A stretch of DNA of 64,000 nucleotides from Sphaerolaimus hirsutus (taxonomy: Eukaryota > Nematoda > Chromadorea > Monhysterida > Sphaerolaimidae). The stretch lies in NCBI GenBank assembly GCA_964036195.1, contig OZ038450.1:25697208-25761207 (forward strand), read 5' to 3'. Below the pieces are notes generated by a model. The model searched no databases, was not told the DNA's origin, and saw only the letters and a program-made list of their open reading frames with translations. Within the stretch, counting starts at the first letter, position 1. Each line of letters begins with the position of its first letter. Positions 20,058 to 30,799 of the stretch are shown here, one piece after another. A program made the position numbers and the translations under genes.

Positions 20058-23000
20058 TCAAATTGTACATTTTTCAAAAAATTCACCCGGATCACCACGC
20101 ATGTTGTTGTACCGCACCCGGTTCAAACCAGGTGGGGGTGCGTTGAAACTAGACGCACGCTGCACAATCCGACCCACGGAGCGGTTTCCGGCGCCGACGA
20201 GTCTGTTGCCGGCGGCCACGTTCTGGTGGCCAACGTCAATCAATTGACCAACGTTGCACACATACTCTTGGCCAAAGTCTACCAAATGGCCGTTTTCATC
20301 GATAAACGGGTTGTGGCTGGAAGCGTTGTGGACGGGGGCGTTGTGGGTGGGGGCGTTGTGGGCGTGGGCGTTGTAGGCGGGCGCGTTCTGCTGGCTCAAC
20401 CGACCATTGTGGACTTCATCTGAGTGACTTTAGGTTTTGTATGACATTTTTACGTAATTTTTCACTTACACAATTTTAGTCAACAATTGAACCCACTGCG
20501 CTTGACTCAACATTTTGACTCGGACATTTTGAAATGAAATTTTGACTTGATTTTGACTTGACATTTTGACTTGACAGTGGTGCAACAATGACTCGATATT
20601 TTGACTTGACAATGGCGCCAAAATGACTCGACATTTTGACTCAACATTTTGACTTGACAATAGTGCCACAATGACTCGACATTTTGACTTGACAATAAAG
20701 CTAGAATGACTTGACAATTAAACTGACCGCGCAACATATTCATCTCCATTGCGATGTTGTTTTGTTGTTGCACCGAGTCACGCATCATGGTTTGTTGCTG
20801 GCTGGCGATCTGGTTAATCATATTGAACGATAAGGTTAGAATGTTCAAATATCGAGTTATTTTCAGCATATGTCAACAAAAATTGATTTTTTATGGAGAA
20901 CGTTCAAATAGAGTGATTTTCAACACCTTATAATATGTTATCATTGAATATTGATTTACAAAAAGTCATATAATTCTAACAACATCGACCAGATCCCGCA
21001 AATTTATGTCCTGGCGCCCAACGGTGTCCACATAATTAAACTCGCGCAGTGCAATGTCGTTGGTGGCTGCTTCAGGCGACTTTTCTTTGGGTGTGAAGCG
21101 GGCGCGCCATTCCGTACACTTTTTGTAGAGCCACTGAGTTTGGGGGAGGGTTTTTGAAAACTTTTTTTGTGCCTATTAAAATGTAAATATTAGATACCTG
21201 AAAAATCTGCCTGATGCCTGCCAAAATCCACGCAGTGGTGTTTGTGCTGAGGCCTTGCAAAATAAACCCCAACAAGCTGACCCATGTGAAAAATTGGGCG
21301 TATTCTTCTTGATGTTCCTCAATATGGTCAGTCTGAAAAATTTTAGGGTGTATAAATTATGGTAAATGTGATTGAATAAAATAGAAAACACATATTATGG
21401 ACATGCTTTGTTAATAGTTAGTATACTAGTACTAATGTACCTTTTGTTTTTCCTGCATTGCATGACCATCCACAATTTTGGCACTATGAACCACAACAGG
21501 GTCAGATTTCACCACGGGTGATGGGCTAGTGACAAACCCAGTAGTTGTTGGCACAGGTGGAGAAATTCTGTTAGAAATGCATCCATTTATTGAATTTCTA
21601 ACTTTTTGTCCAAAAAAATAAATCTTCACAATCGACTCACACTGTATGCCAACCAATGGCATAACGATTACATAAATCCGTAAAATATACTTTATCGTCC
21701 AAAATCATGTTTGCTGCCACATAAAAGTCACATTTGGGTGGGTGTGAGGGAGTCTGGGTGGGAATGACAGGTAAACAATTGGATTCTGATTTTTGAAACA
21801 AAAAATCGAATTTTGCAAACCGAAAATGAGAAGCACGGTTCCGGTTCTGGATCTGGGCATGGTTTCGGTTCGGGACATGGTTCCGGAGTGGGGGTGGTTT
21901 CTAGGGTGGGGCGTGGTTCCGGTGCCAGGCACGGTTCCAGGGAAGGGCACGGTTCCGGTGCCAGACACGGTTCCGGGGTGGGGTACGGTTCCGGGGTGGG
22001 GCACAGTTCCGGTGCCAGGCACGGTTCCGGGGAAGGGCACGGTTCCAGGGAAGGGCACGGTTCCGGTGCCAGACACGGTTCCGGGGAAGGGCACGGTTCC
22101 GGTGCCAGACACGGTTCCGGGGTGGGGTACGGTTCCGGGGTGGGGCACGGTTCCGGTGCCAGGCACGGTTCCGGGGAAGGGCACTGTTCCAGGGAAGGGC
22201 ACGGTTCCAGGGAAGGGCACGGTTCCGGTGCCAGACACGGTTCCGGGGTGGGGTACGGTTCCGGGGTGGGGCACGGTTCCGGTGCCAGGCACGGTTCCGG
22301 GGAAGGGCACGGTTCCGGGGAAGGGCACGGTTCCGGGGTGGGGCATGGTGGTGTAGGTGTAGTGGGTCGCGGGGGGATCTAAAAAATTATGTGATCAAAA
22401 ATTGAAATGTACAGAGCATTTCAAATGAAATCACACAATTACACACCCAAATTATCTGTGGGGTCACCCTTTCACAAGGAGCAGCTGTATCACATGGACA
22501 TCTTGCTGCACATGCATCACAATTGCATGTGACAGAATAAACTTCACAGCGCTTTAGTTTTCCATCTTTGTCTTTATATGTGGCATATCTCTTTGGTGGT
22601 GAAGTCTTTGGTGGGTCGATTAGTGAAGACTCTGTAGTCACTGTAACCAACATTGTGGTGCCATCAACTTCACCGCCATCAACAACACTATCAGTAGTGT
22701 GATCAAAAGCCGTAGTGGACACAGTTGTTGGCTGCAACACAATGTTTTCCACATTACCAACTTTCCATAGCTCAACACCGTGATTTCCAAATACCCAATA
22801 CTCATTACCTATACCATTCAAACAATAATTGTAAGAGTTCAAACAGTATATGGGAACTGTAATTATTCAATATTCGGAATAATATTTGTAGCGAAATACA
22901 TTCGAAATAATATTTGTAGCAAAAAATCAAAACTACTGTTTGAACTCTTCCATGATAATAAATAAAAAACCAACTATTTTTGTTGTCAACTTTGTCATAA

Positions 23001-24350
23001 TGGCCTCTATGAATTTTTTCGGGGGGTTGCCAGCGGGGGTGTTCTTGGGGGTTTCGTCGAAATTCTTGGGGGTGTCTTCAATAAAGCTGGCGGGTGCAGC
23101 AACCGCACTCGGCATGGACGCAACCACGGCAGCACTATAATCCACCTGCATCGTTTTAAAAAATTTTATACCATAATCAACAAAATTTGTTATCAAAAAT
23201 GTTTTCATTATAATGCTTTTTCACCCAAAACGCTTGAATTTCCACAATTAACAAAATTTGTTATCAAAAATATTTTCATTATGACATTTTTTCACCCAAA
23301 ACGCATGAATTTTGCTCAAATCACATTTTTTCTCACTCATCATGCAGTTGATTTTGGCGCCAGTAAAAATTCTCCTCATTTTCGGGCACAGCTCCTTGAA
23401 GGGTACCGTGACATCGGCATGTTTAATCGAATTGTCGGTCAAGTAGCTGAAAATTTTTTGATATTCAAATGTCGTTCATAGGATTCGCATAACTTTTGCC
23501 ACTTTGCATTACACTTAACTTTTTTACAGGGTTTTTAAAATGACAGGGTTTTTAAAATGTCGGGATTTTTAAAAATATTAAAAACTTGAACTTTACATGA
23601 TGCTTGACATTTTACAGGACTTTTTACAGGGTCTAAGACTTTTTACAGGGTATATGGCTTTAAAAACTAACCCCGTTAAATCGTATTTCGCCTTTACATC
23701 ACAAACAGCCTTGTCAGCAAAACAATCGCATAAAATCCCGTCACATGGGCCATCCGCCTTAAAGCAATTCCAGAATCTGTAAAAATCTTGTAAAACATAT
23801 AACAAAATGTTTCAACATTTTACATGACTTGTGCCACTTTGCATGACATTTTAAATTTTACGGCACATTTTACATAACTTGTGACACTTTGCATGACATT
23901 TTACAACACTTTGCATGACATTTGATATTTTACGGACCATTTTACATGACTTGTGTACTTTGCATAACATTTAAAATTTTACGGCACATTTTGCATGTCA
24001 TTTGACATTTTACCAACCATTTTACATGATTTGTGCGCATTACATAACATTTAAAATTTTACGGCACATTTTGCATGACATTTAACATTTAACATGACTT
24101 TGTGAGGTATTTTACATGATTTGTGCCACCTTACTTGACATTTTAAATTTCGAAACATTTTGCTTAATATTTTTACAAAATTTTCACAGATTATGGAATT
24201 GACACCTGGCAACTGCAAATCAACATCAAAAACAAAAGCGTCAAAAACCGCCACAAAATCATGCCGGTGCTCTTCTGGTAGTGACGGATCTCGTTGTTGT
24301 AGTACAAGCCGCAGTTGAGGGCAGACGAACAAAACCAAATCGACATTTAT
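20058..24350 (-). CDS. Spliced Cys/Pro/Glu-repeat gene of unknown function (at least 12 exons)
   Basis: Not recognised as a family, but the splice structure is strong. Exons (minus strand): 24350-24206 (frame uncertain), 23776-23672, 23446-23296, 23145-22971, 22856-22447, 22378-21800, 21753-21641, 21567-21441, 21332-21198, 21172-20984, 20809-20728, 20419-20058. From the second exon on, each has GT/AG borders and the phases agree throughout. Protein features in order: a Cys-rich module (FWNCFKADGPCDGILCDCF), a second Cys cluster, CNCDACAARCPCDTAAPC, a long CP(S/T)PEP repeat, CDFYVAANMILDD, a hydrophobic TWVSLLGFILQGLSTN segment, a Gln-rich part and HNAP repeats near the end. Introns hold decayed simple repeats (TGACATTTTACATGAC). 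The 5' end is unresolved. It lies within the provirus, but whether it is viral or captured host DNA is open. Confidence 0.6.
20490..20720. repeat. Intronic tandem repeat (TTTTGACTTGACA units)
   Basis: Repeated CATTTTGACTTGACA and TGGCGCCAAAATGACTCGA units fill the last intron of the leftward spliced gene. Confidence 0.7.
21800..22378 (-). repeat. Coding minisatellite: CPxPEP repeat exon
   Basis: An 18-bp unit (minus strand GGAACCGTGCCCTTCCCC and variants) is repeated about 30 times. All three forward frames stay open, but the phases of the flanking splice sites select the frame reading Pro-Glu-Pro-Cys-Pro-Ser/Thr. The exon is 193 codons. Confidence 0.72.
23800..24200. repeat. Intronic degenerate tandem repeat
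   Basis: CATTTTACATGACTTGTGCCACTTTGCATGACATTTTA and variants repeated about eight times. Confidence 0.65.
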
Positions 24351-24379
24351 CTGAAAAGAATACATTTTTTTATCAATAT

Positions 24380-25145
24380 ATTTAACAATTTATCGACTCG
24401 AGTCGACTCTAAACGACTCAATGTCGATGTAATGTAAATCGATACCGATAATGATGCGTCTAATCGGTGTCGATCTACATTTCATCGACATTGAGTCGTT
24501 TAGAGTCGACTCGAGTCGATATGGAGATGATACAATGTCGGCGTGTGGTAGATGCGACTCTAAACGACTCAATGTCGATGAAATGTAAATCGATATCGAT
24601 AACGATGCGTCCAATCGGTGTCGATCTAAATTTCATCGACATTGAGTCGTTTAGAGTCGACTCGAGTCGATATGGAGATGATAGAATGTCGGCGTGTGGT
24701 AGATTCAACTCTAAACAACTCAATGTCGATGAAATGTAAATCGATATCGTTAGAGTCGAATCTACCACACGCCGACATTCTATCATCTCCATATCGACTC
24801 GAGTCGACTCTAAACGACTCAATTTCGATGAAATGTAGATCGACACTGATTAGACGCATCGTTATCGATATCGATTTACATTTCATCGACATTGAGTCGT
24901 TTAGATTCGCATCTACCACACGCCGACATTGTATAATCTCCATATCGACTCGAGTCGACTCTAAATGACTCAATGTCGATGTAATGTAGATCGACACCGA
25001 TTAGACGCACCTTTATCGATATCGATATAATTTTATTCACGTATCGATATCACTATATCGATATCGATACAGGTGCGTCTAATCGGTGTCGATCTACATT
25101 ACATCGACATTGAGTCATTTAGAGTCGACTCGAGTCAATATAGAT
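24380..25145. repeat. Self-complementary satellite array (ATCGAT / GAGTCGAC units)
   Basis: Units of ~100-170 bp contain CGACTCGAGTCGACTCTAAACGACTCAATGTCGATG and ATCGATATCGAT blocks arranged in both orientations, so large fold-backs are possible over the whole array. Frames through it spell arginine/serine-rich strings on both strands, as expected of a palindrome-rich repeat rather than a gene. Confidence 0.8.
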
Positions 25146-25806
25146 GTGACCACGTCGACTAGGATCAATGATGGCGTGAGGTGAATTGAGAACACGGGGT
25201 CGCAAACCCAAAAATTCCCAAAAAAAGCAAACCCCCCACCATACACAAAATCAGCCTGTATAAATCATCTAATTAAAATTTACTTTTTGCGATGGGCGGG
25301 CGGGCGTCAATTTCCTAGACTCGATTACCGATCGCCGATCGCTGCCGTTTTTAATCTGCCTCCAAACGTCTAGATGGAAACCTGCGGGTGGTAATAAATA
25401 TAAGATTCAAATATTTGCATATGTGGATGAACGCAGTAAATTTAGAAAAAATGCGCAAATTCGATCAAAAGGAGAATTGATTTTTGAGTTGACGTGCAAA
25501 TTTGATCAAAAGAAGAATTGATTTTAAGTTGACATTTAAGTGTGATAAGAGAGTAACTGAAACAAAAAATATTTCGAAACAGTACCTACATTTGTTCCAA
25601 CATCAAATGATGTCATATTTTTATATTTGAATTTGGTTCAAAAATGTTTTTTTTTGTTAAATACACACCTAAAACATCTCTTTAAATAAATAAAAGCAAT
25701 TTACCTGGTTTTCCCCTGAATTTTTTTGGATAAATTCAAAAATATATATATATAAAACTACAAAAAAAGTTTGTTATTTTCCCAACTTTTTACAAACAAG
25801 AGTTAT
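25146..25806. other. Intergenic segment, nothing recognisable
   Basis: AT-rich with a GC-richer patch at about 25285-25390. No frame, repeat pair or RNA gene that I can support. Confidence 0.4.
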
Positions 25807-26019
25807 TTTACACATGTAAATTGACATATTTTCCATCTTAACACTCGTTTTACATGAAAATACCCGTATAGTTATGTATTTATTGAATTCAAAACCGTTT
25901 ATGTGCATTTTGGTACAAATGTGACTATACCTTTTGAATTCAATAAATACATAACTATACGGGTATTTTCATGTAAAACGAGTGTTAAGATGGAAAATAT
26001 GTCAATTTACATGTGTAAA
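25807..26019. terminator. Perfect 88-bp inverted repeat after the stop of the secretory-type gene
   Basis: Arms 25807-25894 and 25932-26019 are exact complements around a 37-bp loop. The hairpin begins 18 bp beyond the stop codon (26037) of the leftward gene, so its transcript could end in a very stable stem. A terminator or 3'-processing role is inference; a recent fold-back duplication is the alternative. Confidence 0.6.
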
Positions 26020-26036
26020 TTCATTTCTTTGCCGGT

Positions 26037-28361
26037 TCACATTATATCAACAACATTTGCCATGTTATTCATCCAAATGGCTATAATCAAAAGTAGTAAA
26101 AAATGTTCACCGCTACTTAGGTCAAACATGGAAATATGGAAAGCGGTTCTCAGTCTATTTAAGCCAAATTGATCATTAACAGGTCTTAGAAAGTTCGACA
26201 ATAAATATTGATGTACAAGTGGGGAATACGGTCTGACAAAAAAATCTGCCATTCTCCTTAACATAGTCACAGTTTGAGCTCCTGGAGCCCAGAAACTATT
26301 AAATATCCAATCTCTAACAGCTCTATTTGAGCTAAATATCTCCAAAGAGCGCTGAATAGTTCGCATCATGTTCTGTTGACCACATTGGGAGTTTGTTAAC
26401 ATAAACATCAAAGTGAACTGTGCGACATGTCTACCATATAATGTCTGAATTTTTTGGAATTTAAAAATTATTTCATGAAATTTTGTAAAAAGCCATTTTG
26501 ACTAACAAATACTGTTATAATTAGTGTATCATCAATTGTGTATTCATGGGCGTCATCCCTGGTCCATGTTTCGAATCTCGGTATGATGTATTAAGTAAAC
26601 ACAAAAAAACAAGCTAAAAATAAAAACACAAGCATACATATTTCATATTTATTTCATATTTATGTATTTATTTTTAGCTCATTTTTTTGTGCTTACTGTT
26701 GACTTGATCTCAATAATTGACCCAAATTTCTGAATTTAATTATATAAATTATTTTAAAATGTGAAATTTTGAAGTAAAAACTAACCCAAATCTATTAAAA
26801 CATGTCAATGTTCTCAAATCCATAGTTCTTAAATATGGATGTGCATCTACATTTATTGCATAATTAGGGTGTAAAATTGGTGGAAATTGAGCAAAAATTT
26901 GGTTGAATCTCCCATGCACAACTGCTCTATTATTCTGAATAGACTGTCTCCTAAACTCTCTAGCATGAAAATTTTCATTTATTTGCCTGAAAATAAAAAA
27001 TTTTAAATAAAAATTTAAAAACAATTTTATCAATTTGACAGACATTTCTTGTCCAAAAACCTGCCCATGTCTAAATTGAACATGTTGTGGTAAATCATGC
27101 ATTCCTTGATCCATTGGAAATATATCATGAGACATTTGAGCTTGAGATATCACAGCAGCCGCATTTATATTTGATTGTGCTGTTACACGATTTTGATTTA
27201 CATGTCTCTGTAATATGTTCTATTAAATTTATCTTATCTAGCTACTTTATAGAAAAATTATATTTTACAAACATGATTAGGGGCTACAGCTAGTATTTCA
27301 CGCCTCAAGTTATTTATCTGATTCAATTGAAACTCTCTTCTAGAAGTTGACATGTGTTGGTTGTTACATATGACATCACTTTGTCTTGAAAATAATGGCT
27401 CTTCATGAATTATCAAATTATCATGCTGTTTAGAAGTAGATGCACCTTCATTTATCCTAAAAGTGTATGCACCTTCATTTGCCCTAGAAGTAGATGCACC
27501 TTCATTTGTCCTAGAATTGAATGCCCTAGAAGTGGATGCCCCCTCATTTACTCTAGAGCTTGACAATTGAGATCTTGATTCACTTTGATCAGGAGGCACT
27601 CCCAAACCCTGTATAATGCTATGTAGAATGCTGTACATTAATGCAAGTTGCCAAAATTCGTGTAAAATACCTTTGCCATTTTCCAATGTACTTTACACGA
27701 ATTTTGGCAACTTGCATTAATGTACAGCATTCTATAGAGCATTATAAAGGGCTTGGAAGTGGTTCCTGGTGTATTTCTATGACCCTGAACATGTGAAACT
27801 GATTCAATTTCTGCAGATGTGTTCAAATTATTTTGCACGGTGCTATCAGATGTCGCTTGTGTATTTTCCACAGGGGTGTTTGAAGGGGGGTTTGGTGAAC
27901 CTTGTACATTTTCCACAGGGGTGTTTGAAGGGGAGTTTGGTGAAACTTGTGCATTTTCCACAGGGATGTTTGGAGGGTGGTTTGAAGGAGGGTTCGGTGA
28001 AGTGTTCTGATCATTCGGCGTTGTGTTTGCATTATTTACAGTCAAATTTGGGGCTGTTGGAGTTGTGATCGGGTTTTCAATGGGTTGCTCTTGTCCATTT
28101 GGGTTCGCATCTGAACAATCCATATACATATATATATTAAAATGTGAACAAAAATGGGAAATTAGTACCTGGGTGATTTATAAAGAAAAAACTATCCAAT
28201 GCATTTAATTCTTCATCATTGTGGTGGGGTCCAGGGGGGCTGAAAATTGAAAAAATAGTATACATAAAAAATAAACCTTTCAAATTGTCTTACCCAGGAT
28301 TTAACAGCAACGAAGGGTGACATGAAAGCAGTAGCACAATTATTTGCGGTAAAACATTCAT
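26037..28361 (-). CDS. 7-exon secretory/membrane-type protein of the provirus (567 aa)
   Basis: Exons (minus strand): 28361-28294, 28239-28169, 28110-27671, 27608-27273, 27219-27044, 26986-26782, 26444-26037. Every junction is GT/AG and phases agree, giving 568 codons including stop. Introns are 53-62 bp except the last (337 bp). Residues 1-20 (MNVLPQIIVLLLSC...) look like a signal peptide. Then come an Asn/Pro/Thr-rich region with PNPPSNTPVEN repeats, a region of NEGASTSR repeats, a longer unrecognised domain, and a hydrophobic C-terminal segment (EHFLLLLIIAIWM). This suggests an exported, membrane-anchored protein, perhaps a virion surface component; that role is inference. No family recognised. 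Its 5' part is duplicated at 12783-13166. Confidence 0.68.
27601..27756. repeat. Imperfect ~65-bp inverted repeat spanning an exon/intron junction
   Basis: Arms 27601-27666 and 27692-27756 share TTTACACGAATTTTGGCAAC and its complement with few mismatches around a 25-bp loop. The stem contains the donor of intron 3 at its loop edge and the acceptor inside one arm, so pairing could mask the splice sites. Confidence 0.7.
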
Positions 28362-28586
28362 TTTACTTAAACTTCAGAATTTTTTAATAACTGAATCTTT
28401 CCAAAGCAGTAGTAAATTGCCCTAAACTGCCGCTCCAAGGTCAATCAAATTAAACGTGTTATTTAACAGACATATTACGGTATTTCTTCAAAACTATGTC
28501 CATGTTGTAACTAGTTCAAAATGTAAGCATTATTGGCGGCAAAATAGATAATAGAACGCCAATTAAGGTCAATACATCAAAAAATG

Positions 28587-28686
28587 GGGTTAGTGGGTCA
28601 AAAAATGGGGTTAGTAGGTCAATCAATAATGGGAAAAATGGGTTACTAGGTCATCCAAAAAACACTCATTCTGCTGAATATAAAAG
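28587..28686 (+). promoter_or_regulatory. Three DR2 elements plus TATA box
   Basis: GGGTTAGTGGGTCA (28587-28600), GGGTTAGTAGGTCA (28608-28621) and GGGTTACTAGGTCA (28640-28653) are half-site pairs with two-base spacing, followed by TATAAAAG at 28679-28686. The leftward 7-exon gene starts about 225 bp away on the other side, so the region may serve both directions. Confidence 0.78.
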
Positions 28687-28780
28687 AGCATCACTTCATT
28701 GGAAAATTCATCATTCACAGCCCACTAAATTTCAAACTTACAAAGTACCCAAACACTACAGCGTGGACATAGTGGAACCC

Positions 28781-28903
28781 ATGGAGTCCATTGCAGACAA
28801 CCCAACGGAAAAAGCTGAATGTGGTAGCACGAATGACGTCACCTACAGTAGATTATTACCTATGCAGTTTGTTCTGTTGGATATTCCATTTACTGAGACA
28901 TAG
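28781..28903 (+). CDS. Possible 40-aa protein or short non-coding transcript
   Basis: The only feature between a clear promoter (DR2 array, TATA at 28679) and an AATAAA at 28943-28948 is this short ATG frame. The open frame extends upstream without another ATG. The peptide is not recognised. The placement argues for a transcribed unit of about 230 nt; whether it is translated is unknown. An identical copy exists at 12241-12363. Confidence 0.35.
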   Translation: MESIADNPTEKAECGSTNDVTYSRLLPMQFVLLDIPFTET

Positions 28904-28942
28904 ATTTTGAGAAACCTGCTAAACCCACAACCAAAACGTTTC

Positions 28943-28948
28943 AATAAA
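28943..28948 (+). terminator. Polyadenylation signal AATAAA
   Basis: AATAAA 40 bp after the stop of the 40-aa frame. Confidence 0.45.
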
Positions 28949-29207
28949 TGATGTCTTTGCTGAAATTTTGTTCTATACTTATACTCAAAAGTATATTTAT
29001 ATACTCAAACTACATGGACAGATACCGGACCGGTAGCAATTTTTTTGAAGGGTGTTTTAGTATTTTTGCATGCTTTAGTATTTTTTGCAAAAGCATGAAA
29101 TATTACATGTAAATTTGCCGTAAAATGTAAAGTGTATTAATAAAATGATACAAAAAATACCGTAATTCTTCGAACTTCACAGAATACACCCTGAACCGGA
29201 TTCAACC

Positions 29208-30697
29208 ATGCATGCTGACCCAGAATATTCACCAGCCAGCCCGATCTGCCCTGACTGCCCAGAAAATTCAACTAATGAGCCAAATTGCCCAAACTACCCA
29301 GAATATTCACCCACCAGTCCTCTAGTTGATTACAACAGTGATGATGAAACATGTGAAAGTGAAACGAGTCAAAACACTGAGGATATGGATACTGACCCCG
29401 ATTACGTCGATGTGGATGGATTGAGCGAGGCTAGCGAAATTGATAATGAGGAGCCTGTTGTCGATGAAAATATGGCTCACTTGAAAAGCACCATGGAGAA
29501 AAATTTCAAAAAAATCAAAACCTCCTTCAAAAATTTCGAAATGTTGCACAAAACGTTGAATGAAAACAAAAAGGTTTCATTTTTCAAACTTTATACTCAC
29601 TCATAATTATTGATAACTTTTCATTTTGTGTAAAGAATATGACTTCTGCACAATTAGCCATGGGACACTATCTACCGCTAGACTTGAAAATTCAAATGGT
29701 GGAAAAAGGTATGATCAAAATGGCCGACTGTGTGAGCCAGACAAAAGATATAGCTATGGACGATGTAATGACAATAGTGATGACTGGTGAAGGTCTGAAA
29801 GACATGAAACTAGTTAGAGAGTATTTAGAAACTGAAGTATGTTATTTAAAAATCACAATCACATGATATGAGTCACCTTGTATTTTATATCACAGTATGA
29901 AACGCTGGAAAAATGGTCAATGGATAGGTTAAATGATTTAGAAGAGCGTATCAAATATTTCAACAGAAACATCGCCAAAATTGTGAAGTCAGAGGTTTTT
30001 GAAAGGAGAGATGATAAACTGCGGGAATTGAGAGCTAGATACCCTCTGTTCGAATTAGCTAGGTGTGGAAGCAATGATACGCTATGCTCAGATGGTCACA
30101 CAGGGGAATGTCTACCCATGAAATACAGTATGTATTTTGTAGTGGACATTGGTCCTTTTGTAGTGGACATTGGTCACTCATTTTTTTTTAACACTCAAAA
30201 CTTTCAGTTTTGGCGAAATACAAAAAATTAAAAATGGATCACAAGCGCGCAGTGGCTGCTGGAAGACTCAAATGTAATCAGTGCATTGATAGTGTACGCA
30301 GTCACCCGGGAAGAATGTGTGAAGTCTTACTACAGCGTATGTCACCACGTTATAAATAAATTCGATGTATATTTAATTAACTGTATACATTTCAGTGGAA
30401 AGGTATAGAATTGATGAAATTGATGAGCACAAATTGTTGTCAGTTACCGGTCACTTTGAGTGCACACAATGTGCTCTGGCTGAATTTGACACATTGAAAG
30501 ATAGTGATATGAGTGGTGACTCCACTGAGGCTACACACAACGGCAATCAAGCACTCAATGACGATCCTGCAGTGGATGGTGATCCTGCACTTGATGGCGG
30601 CCCTGTACATGATGATAGTCCTACACTCGATGGTGTGACTGATGCGGCACTCGGTGATGGTGCTGAAATGTTGCGCGATGATGTAATGGATGCTTGA
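29208..30697 (+). CDS. 5-exon acidic protein with Cys pairs (409 aa)
   Basis: Exons 29208-29573, 29636-29836, 29896-30127, 30208-30336 and 30396-30697; introns of 62, 59, 80 and 59 bp with GT/AG ends (three start GTATGT). Phases agree across all joins and the total is 410 codons with stop. Domains in order: a Pro-rich N terminus with PEYSPTSP-type repeats and CPDCP, an acidic Ser/Asp/Glu stretch, a charged helical middle (MEKNFKKIKTSFKNFEML; LNDLEERIKYFNRNIAKI), Cys pairs (CNQC and CTQC) that may bind zinc, and an acidic C terminus with DPALDGG repeats. Not recognised; acidic tails and Cys pairs would suit a transcription-related regulator, but that is speculation. It is the last gene before the right end, with AATAAA at 30765-30770. 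Confidence 0.7.
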
Positions 30698-30764
30698 TTT
30701 CCACTAATGTGATAACACTGTTTATTGACAAGTTCTGGAAAATATTATTTGTGTATTTTATTTA

Positions 30765-30770
30765 AATAAA
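30765..30770 (+). terminator. Polyadenylation signal AATAAA
   Basis: AATAAA 68 bp after the stop of the 5-exon gene, just inside the right terminal repeat. Confidence 0.6.
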
Positions 30771-30799
30771 CATTTGAACATTGTTATTTTTCAAAAAGA

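Noticed and set aside
21793-22382. Plus-strand and alternative minus-strand frames of the GTVPGKGTVP / GSGEGHGS type
   Set aside because: They arise from the same 18-bp repeat; splice phases of the flanking exons support only the minus-strand CPxPEP frame.
24390-24997. Overlapping frames with repeated MSIYISSTLSRLEST on both strands
   Set aside because: The DNA is a self-complementary satellite, so mirrored open frames are expected without coding.
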